Part shown: piece by piece, positions 1-11,561 of the stretch
How positions within the stretch are numbered: position 1 is the first letter of the stretch
Layout: every line of letters starts with the position of its first letter
Source: Bidens hawaiensis
Lineage: Eukaryota; Streptophyta; Magnoliopsida; Asterales; Asteraceae
Assembly (NCBI GenBank): GCA_021521415.1
Contig: JAIQDT010000190.1
Span: forward strand, 1,860,001-1,924,000
DNA length: 64,000 nt
Direction of reading: 5' to 3'
Position numbers and translations under genes: made by a program
The notes under the pieces: model-generated
What the model was told of the DNA's origin: nothing
The model's database searches: none
Seen by the model: only the letters and a program-made list of their open reading frames with translations

Positions 1-2
1 AG

Positions 3-716
3 GGTGAGCAAGAGATAATGAAACAAATCCCATATGCTTCTGCTATAGGATCCATCATGTATGCGATGATATGTACTAGACCGGATGTGTCATACGCTTT
101 GAGCATGACAAGCAGATACCAACAGAATCCAGGAAACAGTCATTGGATGGCTGTTAAGAACATATTGAAATATCTTAGGAGAACTAAGGATATGTTTCTG
201 ATATATGGATCTGGTGAGGAGGAACTCGCTATAAAAGGTTACACGGATGCGAGCTTTCAAACTGATCGAGATGATTCTCGATCACAATCTGGGTATGTGT
301 TCACTCTTAATGGAGGAGCTGTCTCTTGGAAGAGCTCAAAACAGGAAGTGGTAGCATTATCCACTACAGAATCAGAATACATCGCCGCTTCATTGGCAGC
401 TCAGGAAGCTGCATGGTTGAAAAAATTCATTACTGATCTAGGGGTGGTCTCTACCATTCAAGACCCCCTAGAAATCTTTTGTGACAACGAGGGTGCGATT
501 GCTCAAATCAAGGAACCTCGTTCGCACCAAAAGACAAGGCACATAGAGCGGAGATTCAACTACATAAGGGATGAAGTTGAAAAAGGAAAGATATGTATTC
601 GCAAAGTTGGAACTGATCAAAATCTTGCGGATCCATTCACGAAGCTCCTAGAAAGACCGAAACATGAGCGTCATGCGAGTGGCTTAGGACTTCGATATTC
701 TAGTAATTGGATTTGA
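3..716 (+). CDS. Copia-1 Pol, C-terminal part (RT end and RNase H), partial
   Basis: The frame is open from base 3, so the 5' end is cut by the window edge. The protein starts near the end of the RT region (SAIGSIMYAMICTRPDVSYA), a block typical of copia Pol, and continues into RNase H. Visible RNase H signatures are GYTDASF with the catalytic Asp, the STTESEYIA block with its Glu, the CDNEGAI Asp and RSHQKTRHIERR followed by NLADPFTK. It ends at a TGA at 714-716 with no internal stop, so this part is intact. In the family this domain removes the RNA strand during reverse transcription. I do not assign the clade firmly. Confidence 0.9.
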   Translation, partial: GEQEIMKQIPYASAIGSIMYAMICTRPDVSYALSMTSRYQQNPGNSHWMAVKNILKYLRRTKDMFLIYGSGEEELAIKGYTDASFQTDRDDSRSQSGYVFTLNGGAVSWKSSKQEVVALSTTESEYIAASLAAQEAAWLKKFITDLGVVSTIQDPLEIFCDNEGAIAQIKEPRSHQKTRHIERRFNYIRDEVEKGKICIRKVGTDQNLADPFTKLLERPKHERHASGLGLRYSSNWI

Positions 717-1482
717 TCTATTTTGTATTTACGTTTAAAAGACTTTTGTAATTTAACTCTTTTATATGATTATGGAATCTTGAGTTAAATTCTAATTTTG
801 CATGTTTAATCCATGAATAAGTTATCTTATTTTAAAAGTCCGTAGTCGATCACATTTGTGGGAACAAATATGAAGCAAGACTATTATGAACTAGAATTGG
901 TGGATATTCATAAGGAATGAATATGGAGCATAGGTTTGCTGCCAAGGTTCATAGATATTTGTGGGATACAAATATTGGACTGACCCGCTCTCAATATTAC
1001 TACATGGAGTCGATGGACCTGATCATTAGTAATTTTGAGTAAAGGAGAATTTCATATTATCCTTAGACCTGAGATGTATACTGGGTCTTGATTTTCACCA
1101 AGTATTACACTTTGACTCTCCCCTTCGCTATTCGTAAAAGATGGTACATAAGGATGAGCTCGGGTGGAGTATAAAGTGATAGTGAGAGGCGTATACAGTC
1201 AAGATGGGATTTGTTCCTCTTATGTGTTGAGAGTTTAGATGTCTAAGGCCTGATAAAGTTGAATTGTAAAGAGAATGATCGCCTATGTCTCTTAGATCCA
1301 ACATGACATCTAGTAACAAAGGGATATAATGATAGATTCACCTAAATCATATCAAGTAAGGGACTTGAAGGGATGATGTTATTGAATGGCACTTCGTCAA
1401 ACACATTAGGGGTGGTGAACTGTTGTTAGGCGGTATTCACCACTTGCATTAATTTTCTATGTATCTCGTGCAAGTGGGAGAT
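717..1482 (+). other. Copia-1 untranslated region and polypurine tract
   Basis: Between the pol stop and the 3' LTR lies an AT-rich stretch with no credible ORF. It ends with CAAGTGGGAGAT at 1471-1482, immediately before TGTTG. A purine-rich run directly before an LTR is the expected plus-strand primer for copia elements. Confidence 0.75.
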
Positions 1483-2373
1483 TGTTGAAATACGTATGCC
1501 CGAGACACATGCTTATATTAATGTAGCTAACTGTGTTTGATCCAAGTCGGGTCATACCCAATAACAAGCTAGACAACACCAAATGTATTCTTTTAATGAT
1601 TTGATCATTTAAACGAATACCGAACACTAAGTATTTAGAAAATTGGTTTTCTAAACAAACACACTTGAGGATTTAAATAAATTATCTAGATAATTTGTTT
1701 ATATAAATTAATTATTTAATTGGTTAAATAATTATATAAATGTATGTACATTTTATAAAAATGAGTTTTATAAAATGAATGGAGATGTTTTAATGGTTAA
1801 AACAAAACAAAAAAAAAAAAATAATAATAATAATAATAATAACCGTCCACCCCATGTGGGTGGAGGTTTTTGGTCCAATCAAAAGCCTTGTCTTCTTAAG
1901 TTGACCACTTGATAAACCTCCATTCACAACACATGCATTTGTGTCTTGTTTTTGAATCTTTTCAAGTGTATTCAAGCTTCAAAAATCTCTCTCTTCCTCT
2001 CTAATAAACTCACGGCAGCAGCAGCAGAAAAAAGAGAGCTTGGTGAGCTTGTTTTGTGTTCATAAATCCTAGCAAAACAACTTGGTGTTGTCACAAATAG
2101 CTTGGGGTATCATACTCTTGAGGTCTTCTTCTTTGGAGGCTTGTCATTCATCCACCATCCCCTTCAACAACCCACTTGTTCTTCTAAAGGTAGAAGAAGG
2201 TACAATTTACATTTTGTGAGCATCTTGTTCTTGTAATTTTGATCCTTGGCTTCGGGTTTTTAGTTTTAACATAATGGTATGTTCATAACAAGTTTTATAA
2301 CACGAGCTTCCGTTGCGTTTTCTAGTTAAATATGGTTAACTTAGACTTTGATAAACTTGCATAAAACCCAACA
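1483..2373 (+). repeat. Copia-1 3' LTR
   Basis: The 891-bp LTR starts TGTTG and ends CAACA, a 5-bp terminal inverted repeat with the usual TG/CA ends. A TATATAAA box at 1733-1740 is a plausible core promoter. An A-run followed by a (TAA)n microsatellite lies at about 1809-1841. The right boundary is exact because the following sequence aligns to the interior of another LTR. Confidence 0.85.
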
Positions 2374-3104
2374 ATGTACGCCCTGCGCGAGCGCGCGATG
2401 TAAGAACCAGCGTGGGCATATGTTATGTGCGCCATGCGCGAATGTTTTGGCTTTATGTTTTCATGTAACTTAACTTTATGTTGTCTGATGGGTTGACCAT
2501 CCCGCATGATGCTAAGGCGGGTGCATCCTAAATCGTTTATGCGCGTGCGGAAAGAGAACTAACCTCCCCGCATGGCGGGAACATTGAGAGTTAGTTTGTC
2601 TGAAGCTCCAAGATGGAATTGACTTCAACATAACTGATCACTATGTTGAAATACCAAGACCACCTGGAGAATCTACAAATGAAACTCAATGTCCCTGACT
2701 GCGAGAAGGTTACGTACCTACCCGCAGCAAAGAAATGTCCTTCACGCTGAAAGCTATGCGCACAAAGCTATACGCGCAGAACACTTAGCCTAATCTCCAG
2801 ATATAAGGGGATTATTCCCGCCCAAAAAGGAAACAGTTGCGTGTTTCAGAGATTTCTACTTTTTAACTGTACACTGACAAAAGCACCTGAAAAAGCATAC
2901 TGTAACATGAAAAGTCAACTGTCAGCCACCCTACTCTCACCAACCACAGACCTGCATGTCCTGTCCAAATCAAATCAGAATCTTTTATCCACTCCTCCAC
3001 TTTTAAATAAATAATAATAATTTCCATACTTTATCATCATTACACCTAGATATGAAAAGATTACAACCCCCTAAAGCAAGGGATTGTGTTCCCTAAATCT
3101 TGCC

Positions 3105-3112
3105 TATAAATA
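3105..3112 (+). promoter_or_regulatory. Tekay-1 LTR TATA box
   Basis: TATAAATA lies after a CT/A-rich stretch and is repeated at 10207-10214 in the 3' LTR. If it is used, transcription starts near 3140 and about 1.3 kb of LTR becomes RNA leader. Confidence 0.6.
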
Positions 3113-3642
3113 TGTAACCCAAATTATCACCCAAACACACTTCAAACTTCTCTCTTAAAACTGCAAATTGCACTAATCATCGTCCAAGCATCCGTTTGAT
3201 TTTCAATTCCGTTCCTGTTACTAGGTAAGCCGAGATTATAACCCTGAGATCTACTTTCCAACCCTTATATTCTCCTATTTCTTGATCTTAATATATATAC
3301 TTGTTATTTAATCGTATTCTAGACCTTCAATTCCGAGGCCAACACCAAGAAAACCCGAATCTCGATTAATCCCTTAACAAGAACCACAGGTGAGTCTCAC
3401 AGCCCCTATTTTCACTGTTTTCACTATTTTTAAACTGTTTTCGGGGCGAGGGACACGTACTGAAATAATGTTTTATCATGGTATACTTACAAGCTATGCA
3501 AGCGATTATGTGTTTAAATTATGTTTTATGATGAGCAATGCAAGCGGTTATCTATGGTTTTCGATGTTAGTGCACCAGATTCGAGTAAGTGATCACTTTA
3601 CCATTGGAACTCTAAGGGTAGGGACTGCTGGTTTGATCCGCC

Positions 3643-3956
3643 CACTAGTAGGGGTCGCACCTCTTACACAGACGAGTGCCTAGCATGTCACGGGGCAGTA
3701 CTATGGGATTGAGCCCGCTCGTAGAGGTCGCTCCTCTTACGCAGACGAGCGCCTTGTTTTCCGGCACAACGTCCGCGCGTAACCCGCGGGACGGTATTAT
3801 TCACTCATAGTGGCAGCGCCACTTACACAGACGAGCACGGTTCTCAGAAACGTCCGCGCGTAACCCGCGGGACGGTATTATTCGCTCGTAGTGGCAGCCC
3901 CACTTACACAGACGAGCACGGTTCTCAGAAATGTTCGCGCGTAACCCGCGGGACGG
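3643..3956 (+). repeat. Tekay-1 leader hairpin array
   Basis: Two hairpin types alternate. Type 1 occurs at 3643-3678, 3717-3750, 3802-3835 and 3884-3916: outer arms such as GCTCGT/ACGAGC or CACT/AGTG, inner arms GAGG/CCTC or GTGG/CCAC, and a constant 3' part TTACRCAGACGAG. Type 2 is a GC-rich hairpin CGTCCGCG/CGCGGGACG with the inner sequence CGTAACC at 3770-3793 and 3851-3874, and a weaker copy at 3932-3955. The inner arms change together between units. The array is repeated in the 3' LTR at 10745-11058. Confidence 0.75.
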
Positions 3957-4462
3957 ATTTATCAAAGGAAACATTATCAGAACTATGTTTTACTAAGCAT
4001 GTGTTTCAATGATGCTATCAGAATTATGTTTTAGAATGATTTTTATCAAGACTATGATGCAATACGATTTATCAAGTTACTAAAACTTGTGAACTCACTC
4101 AGTTTATACTGATTCAAATGTTTTACGTGTCTTTCAGGAGATAACTAGGTAGCGCATGGAGTCACACCTAGAGCACCTCACGCTGAACATCTAAAACTAG
4201 CTTTTTGGAAGATTTTAGTTCTATCCCTTCGATGCGCGCGGTTGTTCCCGCCACGCAAAGGGGATATGGCGTGGAAATCTTCAACAGTTTTTATACTTGG
4301 ATGTTTTTATGTAATCTTTAAACAATGTAATGTATTTGTATTAAACATTTCATGCGCAATGAAAATCTTACTTTGAATGTTTGCAATGGCCCGTGCTTAA
4401 TTATCAATCCCCACTCGCGCGCGCCCGGCTGTTTCCGCCGTTCAGGGCCGGGTGTGACAGAT

Positions 4463-4480
4463 TGGTATCAGAGCACTGGT
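4463..4480 (+). promoter_or_regulatory. Tekay-1 primer binding site (tRNA-Met)
   Basis: TGGTATCAGAGCACTGGT starts 3 bases after the LTR end. TGGTATCAGAGC is the complement of the 3' end of plant initiator tRNA-Met, the usual minus-strand primer of Tekay elements. The leader from 4481 to 4695 shows nothing else except a T-run just before the start codon. Confidence 0.9.
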
Positions 4481-4695
4481 TATAGCGAACTAGGAAAAGA
4501 AGTTTTAACCTAGACTATAACCGTCGGGGAATCGCATGAAGTATTTTTCAAGGAAAATATTTTCAAAAGAAAAACCACACACACTTAGGAACACGGGTCA
4601 CACAATGTCTCGTGAACATTAAGGATAAGAACACTATGTGCTCATGGTACATGCGCTAAGTTTGTTATATTTTCTTTTTTTTTTTAAGAACAAGA

Positions 4696-7600
4696 ATGCC
4701 TCCAACCAGAGCCAAGGGAATTACCATGACACCCGAGGAACTCGCGGAAATAATCGCGCAGGCGATCGCGACACATGAGGCCAGCATGGCCGAATCTAGT
4801 CAGGGTCGTCAGAACGAGACCCCAGAACCCGAATCAGGAGCCTTGGACAAAGGGTGCTCCTATAAGACAATTATGGCCTGTAGGCCTTGGCCATTCAGGG
4901 GTACCGAAGGGGCCATTGGGCTCTACAACTGGATTGACAGGATGGAGACAGTTCTCTCCATTAGCAGATGTAGTGAGAACCAGAAGGTCCTTTACGCGAC
5001 CTGCATGTTCCAAGAAGCAGCTTCGTCTTGGTGGAAGCTTCAAGTGAAGACTTTGGGGCGAGAAGTTGCTCTTCACAAGACCTGGGAGGAACTGAAGGAA
5101 ATGTTGATGAGAAAGTTCTGCTCTCGCGCAGAAATTCAGAGTCTGCAACAGGAATTCTGGAACCACACCATGATAGGAACGGATATCGACGCCTACAACA
5201 ACCGGTTCAACGAGCTTTGCCAGTTGGTGCCAGACATGGCAAACACGGAGGAAAAGAAGATCGAGAGGTATATCTTTGGGTTACCTCCTGTTGTTAGGGT
5301 TCCGCTCAACGCCGCAGCGCCCCCAACCTTTGATGAGGCGGTAGCGCGGGCCATCACCCTTACAAGGGATACGGTCCGTGCGGGTATGTTGACTACGCGC
5401 GGAAACGAGCAGCGAACCTCTGACTCCAAGAGGAAATGGAACTCTCACCACCGAGTGTCCGACTCCAAGCAGCCACCGTTCAAGAAGCAGGAAAGCGCAA
5501 GGGTTTACGCGATCCAAGCCGCGGAGCCATCAAGGAAAGGATACAGCGGGCCTTACCCATGGTGCAACAAATGCAAGTTTCACCATGAGAGTGAATGCGC
5601 GAGCGTCATGTGCGCCAAATGTAACAGGCCAGGGCACAAGACGATGAATTTCCGTGCTAAGGAAGCTGGAGCCAGTGACAACTGCTACGCATGCGGGAAA
5701 CCAGGGCATTTCAGTCGGGATTGCCCACAAAAGGGAAACCAAGCTCGCGGGAGAGCTTTTGTGATCGGCGCAGGCGAAGCAAAAGAAGAGCCGAATGTGG
5801 TAACCGGTATGTTTTTACTTAACGGCCATTTTGCATCGGTCTTATTTGATACTGGCGCTGACCTAAGTTTTATATCCGCTGAGTTTAAAGACTCCCTAGG
5901 CTTAGCAACCAGTAGGCTAGACACACCTTATACTATAGAACTAGCCAATGGTAGGCAGTTATGCGCGAACGAAAGAACTGAACAATGTGTAATAGTCATG
6001 GGAGGTCACGGGTTCAATATTAACTTGTTGCCAATAGACTTGGGAAGTTTTGACATTGTGGTAGGTATGGATTGGTTAGTCGAGAACCACGCGGAGGTTA
6101 TTTGCCATGAGAAGCAGGTTCGGATCCCACTGTTGAACGAAGAAACCTTGGTGATTCAAGGGGAAAGAAGGGGAGTTGCGACGAAACTGATTTCGTGCCT
6201 AAAGGCGCGCAAGTGCCTAAGGAAAGGGTGCTACGCTTTCCTGGCGCATGTAGTAGAGAAGGAAGGAGATGAGCGAAGAATTGAAGACTTACCAGTAGTG
6301 CGCGAATTTCCAGAAGTTTTTCCTGAAGATTTGCCCGGATTACCGCCGCCGCGACAAGTCGAATTTCGTATTGATTTAGTCCCAGGAGCTGCGCCAGTAG
6401 CTCGAGCGCCTTATCGATTAGCTCCATCTGAGATGCAAGAGCTATCCAATCAGCTACAGGAACTATTGGATAAGGGTTTCATACGCCCAAGCTTCTCACC
6501 TTGGGGAGCTCCAGTACTGTTTGTAAAGAAGAAGGATGGTTCATTCAGAATGTGTATTGACTACAGGGAGCTGAACAAGCTGACAGTCAAGAATCGGTAC
6601 CCCTTACCGAGGATTGACGACTTATTTGACCAGTTGCAGGGATCCAGTTGCTATTCGAAGATAGATCTACGGTCAGGATACCACCAACTTAGGGTCCATG
6701 AGGAAGACGTGCCGAAGACAGCCTTCCGAACTAGATACGGCCATTATGAGTTCTTAGTGATGCCTTTCGGGCTAAATAATGCGCCGGCTGTATTCATGGA
6801 TCTGATGAACCGTGTGTGCAAACCATACTTGGATAAGTTTGTGATTGTGTTTTTAGATGATATTCTGATTTACTCCCGAACCGAAGCTGAGCATGAGCAA
6901 CACCTGAGATTGATTTTGGAATTGTTGAGGAAAGAAAAGTTGTATGCGAAGTTTGCCAAGTGTGAGTTTTGGCTTAGAGAGGTTCACTTTCTCGGTCACG
7001 TTGTAAATGAGAAAGGAATACACGTCGATCCTTCCAAGGTCAAAGCCATCGAAAATTGGGAGGCGCCAAAAACCCCAACTGAGGTGAGGCAATTCCTAGG
7101 ACTAGCTGGCTACTATCGACGTTTCATTGAGAACTTCTCCAAGATAGCTTTACCTCTGACTGCGCTAACCCAGAAAGATAAGAAGTTTGTTTGGGGCGAA
7201 AATCAGGAAGCGGCATTTCAAATGTTGAAACAGAAGTTATGTAGTGCGCCAATTTTGTCTCTGCCCGAGGGGACGGATGACATCGTCTTTTACTGCGACG
7301 CTTCACATCAGGGACTCGGATGTGTCCTTATGCAGCGAGACAAAGTCATAGCGTATGCCTCGCGCCAACTCAAGGCCAATGAAAAGAACTACACAACGCA
7401 TGATCTGGAACATGGAGCGGTTGTCTTCGCGTTAAAGATTTGGCGCCATTACCTCTATGGTACAAAGTGTATAATCTTTACGGATCACAAGAGCCTTCAA
7501 CATATATTTGATCAAAAGGATTTAAACATGAGGCAACGAAGATGGATGGAGTTGTTGAATGATTATGATTGTGAAATTAAGTACCACCCTGGAAAGGCGA

Positions 7601-9138
7601 ACGTGGTAGCAGACGCGCTAAGTAGGAAGGAGCGAATAAAAACGCTACGAGTCAAGGCTCTAAGGTTGACCATTCGCGCAGATCTCTCTACCCGCATCAG
7701 AGACGCTCAGCAAAAAGCCTTGAAACCAGAGTTTGTTAAAAACGAATCCCTTGGGGGTATGATTAAGAATTTGGAGATCAAAGAAAACGACACTCGATAT
7801 TTTGCTAACCGCATATGGGTCCCTCTCAAGGGAGGATTGCGCGAGCAAGTATTAAACGAAGCTCACAAGACGCGGTATTCCGTACATCCGGGCGCAGACA
7901 AGATGTACCAAGATGTTAAAGTGCTGTATTGGTGGCCCAATCTTAAAGGCGCCATCGCGACGTATGTCAGTAAGTGCCTGACGTGTTCGAAGGTAAAGGC
8001 TGAATACCAGAAGCCGTCGGGGTTACTTCAGCAGCCAGAAATTCCCATGTGGAAGTGGGAACAAATCTCTATGGACTTCATCACCAAACTGCCAAGGACA
8101 CCTGGGGGTTACGACACGATCTGGGTTATTGTAGATCGGCTAACTAAGTCAGCGCACTTCCTGCCGATCAAGGAAACCGATAAGATGGAAAAGTTAGCCC
8201 GATTGTATATTCGAGAAGTAGTTTCAAAACATGGAGTCCCAGTGTCCATCATTTCTGATAGAGATAGTCGGTTCACCTCAAGGTTTTGGAGATCGTTACA
8301 AGGGGCTTTAGGTACTCGTCTTGACATGAGTACGGCATATCATCCCCAAACGGATGGACAAAGCGAGCGAACAATCCAGACATTGGAAGATATGCTGCGC
8401 GCGTGCGCAATCGATTTCGGAGGTAGCTGGGATACTCATCTCCCATTGGTTGAATTTTCTTACAACAACAGTTATCACACAAGCCTCAAGGCTGCGCCGT
8501 TTGAAGCTTTGTATGGGCGCAAGTGTAGATCCCCACTGTGCTGGGCTGAAGTGGGTGACAAGCAAATGACTGGTCCAGAATTGATCCAAGAAACAACAGA
8601 CAAGATTTTTCAGATACGGGATCGCCTTAAGACAGCGCGCGACAGACAGAAGAGCTACGCAGATGTGCGAAGGAAACCGTTGGAGTTTCAAGTAGGGGAT
8701 AGAATACTTTTGAAAGTCTCTCCATGGAAAGGAGTCCCCCGTTTCGGCAAGCGAGGAAAGTTGAATCCGCGCTACATTGGACCATTCGAGATCCTGGAAA
8801 GGATCGGTCCGGTTGCTTATAAACTCCGTTTACCCGCCGAACTCAGTGGAGTTCATGATACGTTTCATGTGTCCAACCTCAAAAAGTGTTTATCTGACGA
8901 AACGTTGATTTTACCATTGGAAGAGATTCACATCGACAAACAACTGCACCTCGTAGAAGAACCTATAGCAGTAACCGATTGGAAAGAACAAAAGTTACGC
9001 AGAAGCAGAATCAAGTTAGTAAAGGTTCAATGGAACTCAAGGCGTGGGCCTGAATTCACTTGGGAAAGAGAAGATCAAATACGCAAGAAATACCCACACC
9101 TCTTTCAGAGCATGGCTTCTGCCAGCGACGTCTCCTAA
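4696..9138 (+). CDS. Tekay-1 Gag-Pol polyprotein, intact
   Basis: One ORF of 1480 residues holds every expected domain in order. Gag core is about 60-240. A CX2CX4HX4C knuckle is at 330-343; the knuckle before it (C306, C309, H314) has Phe at 319 where the last Cys is expected. Protease DTG is 385-387. RT has FLDD at 719-722, with catalytic Asp 721 and 722. RNase H has Asp 868. Integrase has HHCC residues (H1057 or H1064, C1094, C1097) and D1127, D1188, E1224, the last two 35 residues apart. The tail 1432-1470 ([17 protein letters not shown] and PHLF) is the chromodomain-like end of Tekay proteins, thought to steer integration to heterochromatin. The ATG at 4696 is the first in frame after the leader. 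No stop or frameshift is present. Confidence 0.96.
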   Translation: MPPTRAKGITMTPEELAEIIAQAIATHEASMAESSQGRQNETPEPESGALDKGCSYKTIMACRPWPFRGTEGAIGLYNWIDRMETVLSISRCSENQKVLYATCMFQEAASSWWKLQVKTLGREVALHKTWEELKEMLMRKFCSRAEIQSLQQEFWNHTMIGTDIDAYNNRFNELCQLVPDMANTEEKKIERYIFGLPPVVRVPLNAAAPPTFDEAVARAITLTRDTVRAGMLTTRGNEQRTSDSKRKWNSHHRVSDSKQPPFKKQESARVYAIQAAEPSRKGYSGPYPWCNKCKFHHESECASVMCAKCNRPGHKTMNFRAKEAGASDNCYACGKPGHFSRDCPQKGNQARGRAFVIGAGEAKEEPNVVTGMFLLNGHFASVLFDTGADLSFISAEFKDSLGLATSRLDTPYTIELANGRQLCANERTEQCVIVMGGHGFNINLLPIDLGSFDIVVGMDWLVENHAEVICHEKQVRIPLLNEETLVIQGERRGVATKLISCLKARKCLRKGCYAFLAHVVEKEGDERRIEDLPVVREFPEVFPEDLPGLPPPRQVEFRIDLVPGAAPVARAPYRLAPSEMQELSNQLQELLDKGFIRPSFSPWGAPVLFVKKKDGSFRMCIDYRELNKLTVKNRYPLPRIDDLFDQLQGSSCYSKIDLRSGYHQLRVHEEDVPKTAFRTRYGHYEFLVMPFGLNNAPAVFMDLMNRVCKPYLDKFVIVFLDDILIYSRTEAEHEQHLRLILELLRKEKLYAKFAKCEFWLREVHFLGHVVNEKGIHVDPSKVKAIENWEAPKTPTEVRQFLGLAGYYRRFIENFSKIALPLTALTQKDKKFVWGENQEAAFQMLKQKLCSAPILSLPEGTDDIVFYCDASHQGLGCVLMQRDKVIAYASRQLKANEKNYTTHDLEHGAVVFALKIWRHYLYGTKCIIFTDHKSLQHIFDQKDLNMRQRRWMELLNDYDCEIKYHPGKANVVADALSRKERIKTLRVKALRLTIRADLSTRIRDAQQKALKPEFVKNESLGGMIKNLEIKENDTRYFANRIWVPLKGGLREQVLNEAHKTRYSVHPGADKMYQDVKVLYWWPNLKGAIATYVSKCLTCSKVKAEYQKPSGLLQQPEIPMWKWEQISMDFITKLPRTPGGYDTIWVIVDRLTKSAHFLPIKETDKMEKLARLYIREVVSKHGVPVSIISDRDSRFTSRFWRSLQGALGTRLDMSTAYHPQTDGQSERTIQTLEDMLRACAIDFGGSWDTHLPLVEFSYNNSYHTSLKAAPFEALYGRKCRSPLCWAEVGDKQMTGPELIQETTDKIFQIRDRLKTARDRQKSYADVRRKPLEFQVGDRILLKVSPWKGVPRFGKRGKLNPRYIGPFEILERIGPVAYKLRLPAELSGVHDTFHVSNLKKCLSDETLILPLEEIHIDKQLHLVEEPIAVTDWKEQKLRRSRIKLVKVQWNSRRGPEFTWEREDQIRKKYPHLFQSMASASDVS

Positions 9139-9172
9139 ATTTCGGGACGAAATTCTCTTAACAGGGGGAAAA
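9137..9172 (+). promoter_or_regulatory. Tekay-1 polypurine tract with adjacent hairpin
   Basis: Directly after the stop codon is the inverted repeat AATTTCG-GGA-CGAAATT (9138-9154), then AACAGGGGGAAAA up to 9172, one base before the 3' LTR. The purine run is the plus-strand primer. The same hairpin is found before the LTR in Tekay-2, -3 and -4. Confidence 0.85.
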
Positions 9173-11561
9173 TGTGACACCCGGTAATCTCCCAACCCTA
9201 TAAACTAAGTAATCAACCTAATAATTAGGTGATTGTGAATTTTATGCGCGCTAAATTAGAATCAGCGCGGGCACGTTATGTGCGCCCTGCGCGAGCGCGC
9301 TATATTAGAATCAGCGCGGGCACGTTATGTGCGCCCTGCGCGAGCGCGCTATGTTAGAATCAGCGCGGGCACGTTATGTGCGCCCTGCGCGAGCGCGCTA
9401 TGTTAGAATCAGCGCGGGCACGTTATGTGCGCCCTGCGCGAGCGCGCTATGTTAGAATCAGCGCGGGCAATTGTTATGTACGCCCTGCGCGAGCGCGCGA
9501 TGTAAGAACCAGCGTGGGCATATGTTATGTGCGCCATGCGCGAATGTTTTGGCTTTATGTTTTCATGTAACTTAACTTTATGTTGTCTGATGGGTTGACC
9601 GTCCCGCATGATGCTAAGGCGGGTGCATCCTAAATCGTTTATGCGCGTGCGGAAAGAGAACTAACCTCCCCGCATGGCGGGAACATTGAGGGTTAGTTTG
9701 TCTGAAGCTCCAAGATGGAATTGACTTCAACATAACTGATCACTATGTTGAAATACCAAGACCACCTGGAGAATCTACAAATGAAACTCAATGTCCCTGA
9801 CTGTGAGAAGGTTACGTACCTACCCGCAGCAAAGAAATGTCCTTCACGCAGAAAGCTATGCGCACAAAGCTATACGCGCAGAACACTTAGCCTAATCTCC
9901 AGATATAAGGGGATTATTCCCGCCCAAAAAGGAAACAGTTGCGTGTTTCAGAGATTTCTACTTTTTAACTGTACACTGACAAAAGCACCTGAAAAAGCAT
10001 ACTGTAACATGAAAAGTCAACTGTCAGCCACCCTACTCTCACCAACCACAGACCTGCATGTCCTGTCCAAATCAAATCAGAATCTTTTATCCACTCCTCC
10101 ACTTTTAAATAAATAATAATAATTTCCATACTTTATCATCATTACACCTAGATATGAAAAGATTACAACCCCCTAAAGCAAGGGATTGTGTTCCCTAAAT
10201 CTTGCCTATAAATATGTAACCCAAATTATCACCCAAACACACTTCAAACTTCTCTCTTAAAACTGCAAATTGCACTAATCATCGTCCAAGCATCCGTTTG
10301 ATTTTCAATTCCGTTCCTGTTACTAGGTAAGCCGAGATTATAACCCTGAGATCTACTTTCCAACCCTTATATTCTCCTATTTCTTGATCTTAATATATAT
10401 ACTTGTTATTTAATCGTATTCTAGACCTTCAATTCCGAGGCCAACACCAAGAAAACCCGAATCTCGATTAATCCCTTAACAAGAACCACAGGTGAGTCTC
10501 ACAGCCCCTATTTTCACTGTTTTCACTATTTTTAAACTGTTTTCGGGGCGAGGGACACGTACTGAAATAATGTTTTATCATGGTATACTTACAAGCTATG
10601 CAAGCGATTATGTGTTTAAATTATGTTTTATGATGAGCAATGCAAGCGGTTATCTATGGTTTTCGATGTTAGTGCACCAGATTCGAGTAAGTGATCACTT
10701 TACCATTGGAACTCTAAGGGTAGGGACTGCTGGTTTGATCCGCCCACTAGTAGGGGTCGCACCTCTTACACAGACGAGTGCCTAGCATGTCACGGGGCAG
10801 TACTATGGGATTGAGCCCGCTCGTAGAGGTCGCTCCTCTTACGCAGACGAGCGCCTTGTTTTCCGGCACAACGTCCGCGCGTAACCCGCGGGACGGTATT
10901 ATTCGCTCATAGTGGCAGCGCCACTTACACAGACGAGCACGGTTCTCAGAAACGTCCGCGCGTAACCCGCGGGACGGTATTATTCGCTCGTAGTGGCAGC
11001 CCCACTTACACAGACGAGCACGGTTCTCAGAAATGTTCGCGCGTAACCCGCGGGACGGATTTATCAAAGGAAACATTATCAGAACTATGTTTTACTAAGC
11101 ATGTGTTTCAATGATGCTATCAGAATTATGTTTTAGAATGATTTTTATCAAGACTATGATGCAATACGATTTATCAAGTTACTAAAACTTGTGAACTCAC
11201 TCAGTTTATACTGATTCAAATGTTTTACGTGTCTTTCAGGAGATAACTAGGTAGCGCATGGAGTCACACCTAGAGCACCTCACGCTGAACATCTAAAACT
11301 AGCTTTTTGGAAGATTTTAGTTCTATCCCTTCGATGCGCGCGGTTGTTCCCGCCACACAAAGGGGATATGGCGTGGAAATCTTCAACAGTTTTTATACTT
11401 GGATGTTTTTATGTAATCTTTAAACAATGTAATGTATTTGTATTAAACATTTCATGCGCAATGAAAATCTTACTTTGAATGTTTGCAATGGCCCGTGCTT
11501 AATTATCAATCCCCACTCGCGCGCGCCCGGCTGTTTCCTCCGTTCAGGGCCGGGTGTGACA
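9173..11561 (+). repeat. Tekay-1 3' LTR, complete
   Basis: The 2389-bp LTR runs from TGTGACACCCGG to CCGGGTGTGACA, a perfect 12-bp terminal inverted repeat. It holds a 49-bp tandem repeat near its start, a TATA box at 10207-10214 and the hairpin array at 10745-11058. The following base starts SIRE-A gag sequence. Confidence 0.95.
9248..9540 (+). repeat. 49-bp GC-rich tandem repeat in Tekay-1 U3
   Basis: TTAGAATCAGCG recurs at 9256, 9305, 9354, 9403 and 9452, an exact 49-bp period, followed by a diverged unit near 9503. Each unit is rich in CG and holds self-complementary blocks (GGGCAC/GTGCGCCC and TGCGCGAGCGCGC). It lies upstream of the TATA box, so an enhancer-like or silencing-target role is possible but unproven. 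Short ORFs through it are repeat artefacts. Confidence 0.9.

Larger units (their letters stand above)
1..2373 (+). mobile_element. Copia-1: 3' part of a Ty1/copia element
   Basis: The window opens inside the pol gene of a Ty1/copia element. It shows the end of RT, RNase H, a 766-bp untranslated stretch, a purine-rich primer site and a complete 3' LTR that ends in CAACA. Directly after it the sequence continues as the interior of the Tekay-1 5' LTR, aligned without gap to the intact 3' LTR of that element (2374 matches 9476). Copia-1 is therefore best read as an insertion into the Tekay-1 5' LTR, with its own 5' half left of the window. The candidate target duplication is ATGTA at 2374-2378; the left copy cannot be seen. 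Confidence 0.85.
2374..4459 (+). repeat. Tekay-1 5' LTR, part right of the Copia-1 insertion
   Basis: It matches 9476-11561 base for base in length. It ends in CCGGGTGTGACA, the inverted complement of the TGTGACACCCGG that starts the 3' LTR. The first 303 bp of the LTR, including most of a 49-bp tandem repeat, are displaced left of Copia-1 and out of the window. A short ORF at 3390-3683 lies wholly in the LTR, recurs in the other LTR and is not a gene. Confidence 0.92.
2374..11561 (+). mobile_element. Tekay-1: near-complete Ty3/gypsy chromovirus
   Basis: The order is 5' LTR (interrupted by Copia-1), tRNA-Met primer site, a single Gag-Pol ORF, polypurine tract and full 3' LTR. The two LTRs align gap-free at a constant offset of 7102 over 2086 bp; by eye I find about seven substitutions, so the insertion is recent. 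The 3' flank from 11562 is SIRE-A gag sequence, so Tekay-1 inserted into SIRE-A; candidate target duplication CAAGG at 11562-11566. The C-terminal chromodomain-like tail and long LTRs fit the Tekay/Del clade. Confidence 0.93.

Noticed and set aside
3390..3683. 97-residue ORF, repeated at 10492-10785
   Set aside because: It lies wholly in the Tekay-1 LTR, is identical in both LTRs and overlaps the hairpin array; no protein features.
4463..4480. tRNA gene fragment
   Set aside because: Only the complement of the tRNA-Met 3' end is present, right after an LTR; it is a primer site. The same holds at 45862 and 62468.
4775..8691. Many short ORFs on both strands inside the Tekay-1 coding region
   Set aside because: Shadows of the 1480-residue Gag-Pol; no conserved domains. 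The same applies inside the other pol genes.
9376..9570. ORF with RARYVRPARARYVR repeats
   Set aside because: Translation of the 49-bp tandem repeat, not a gene.
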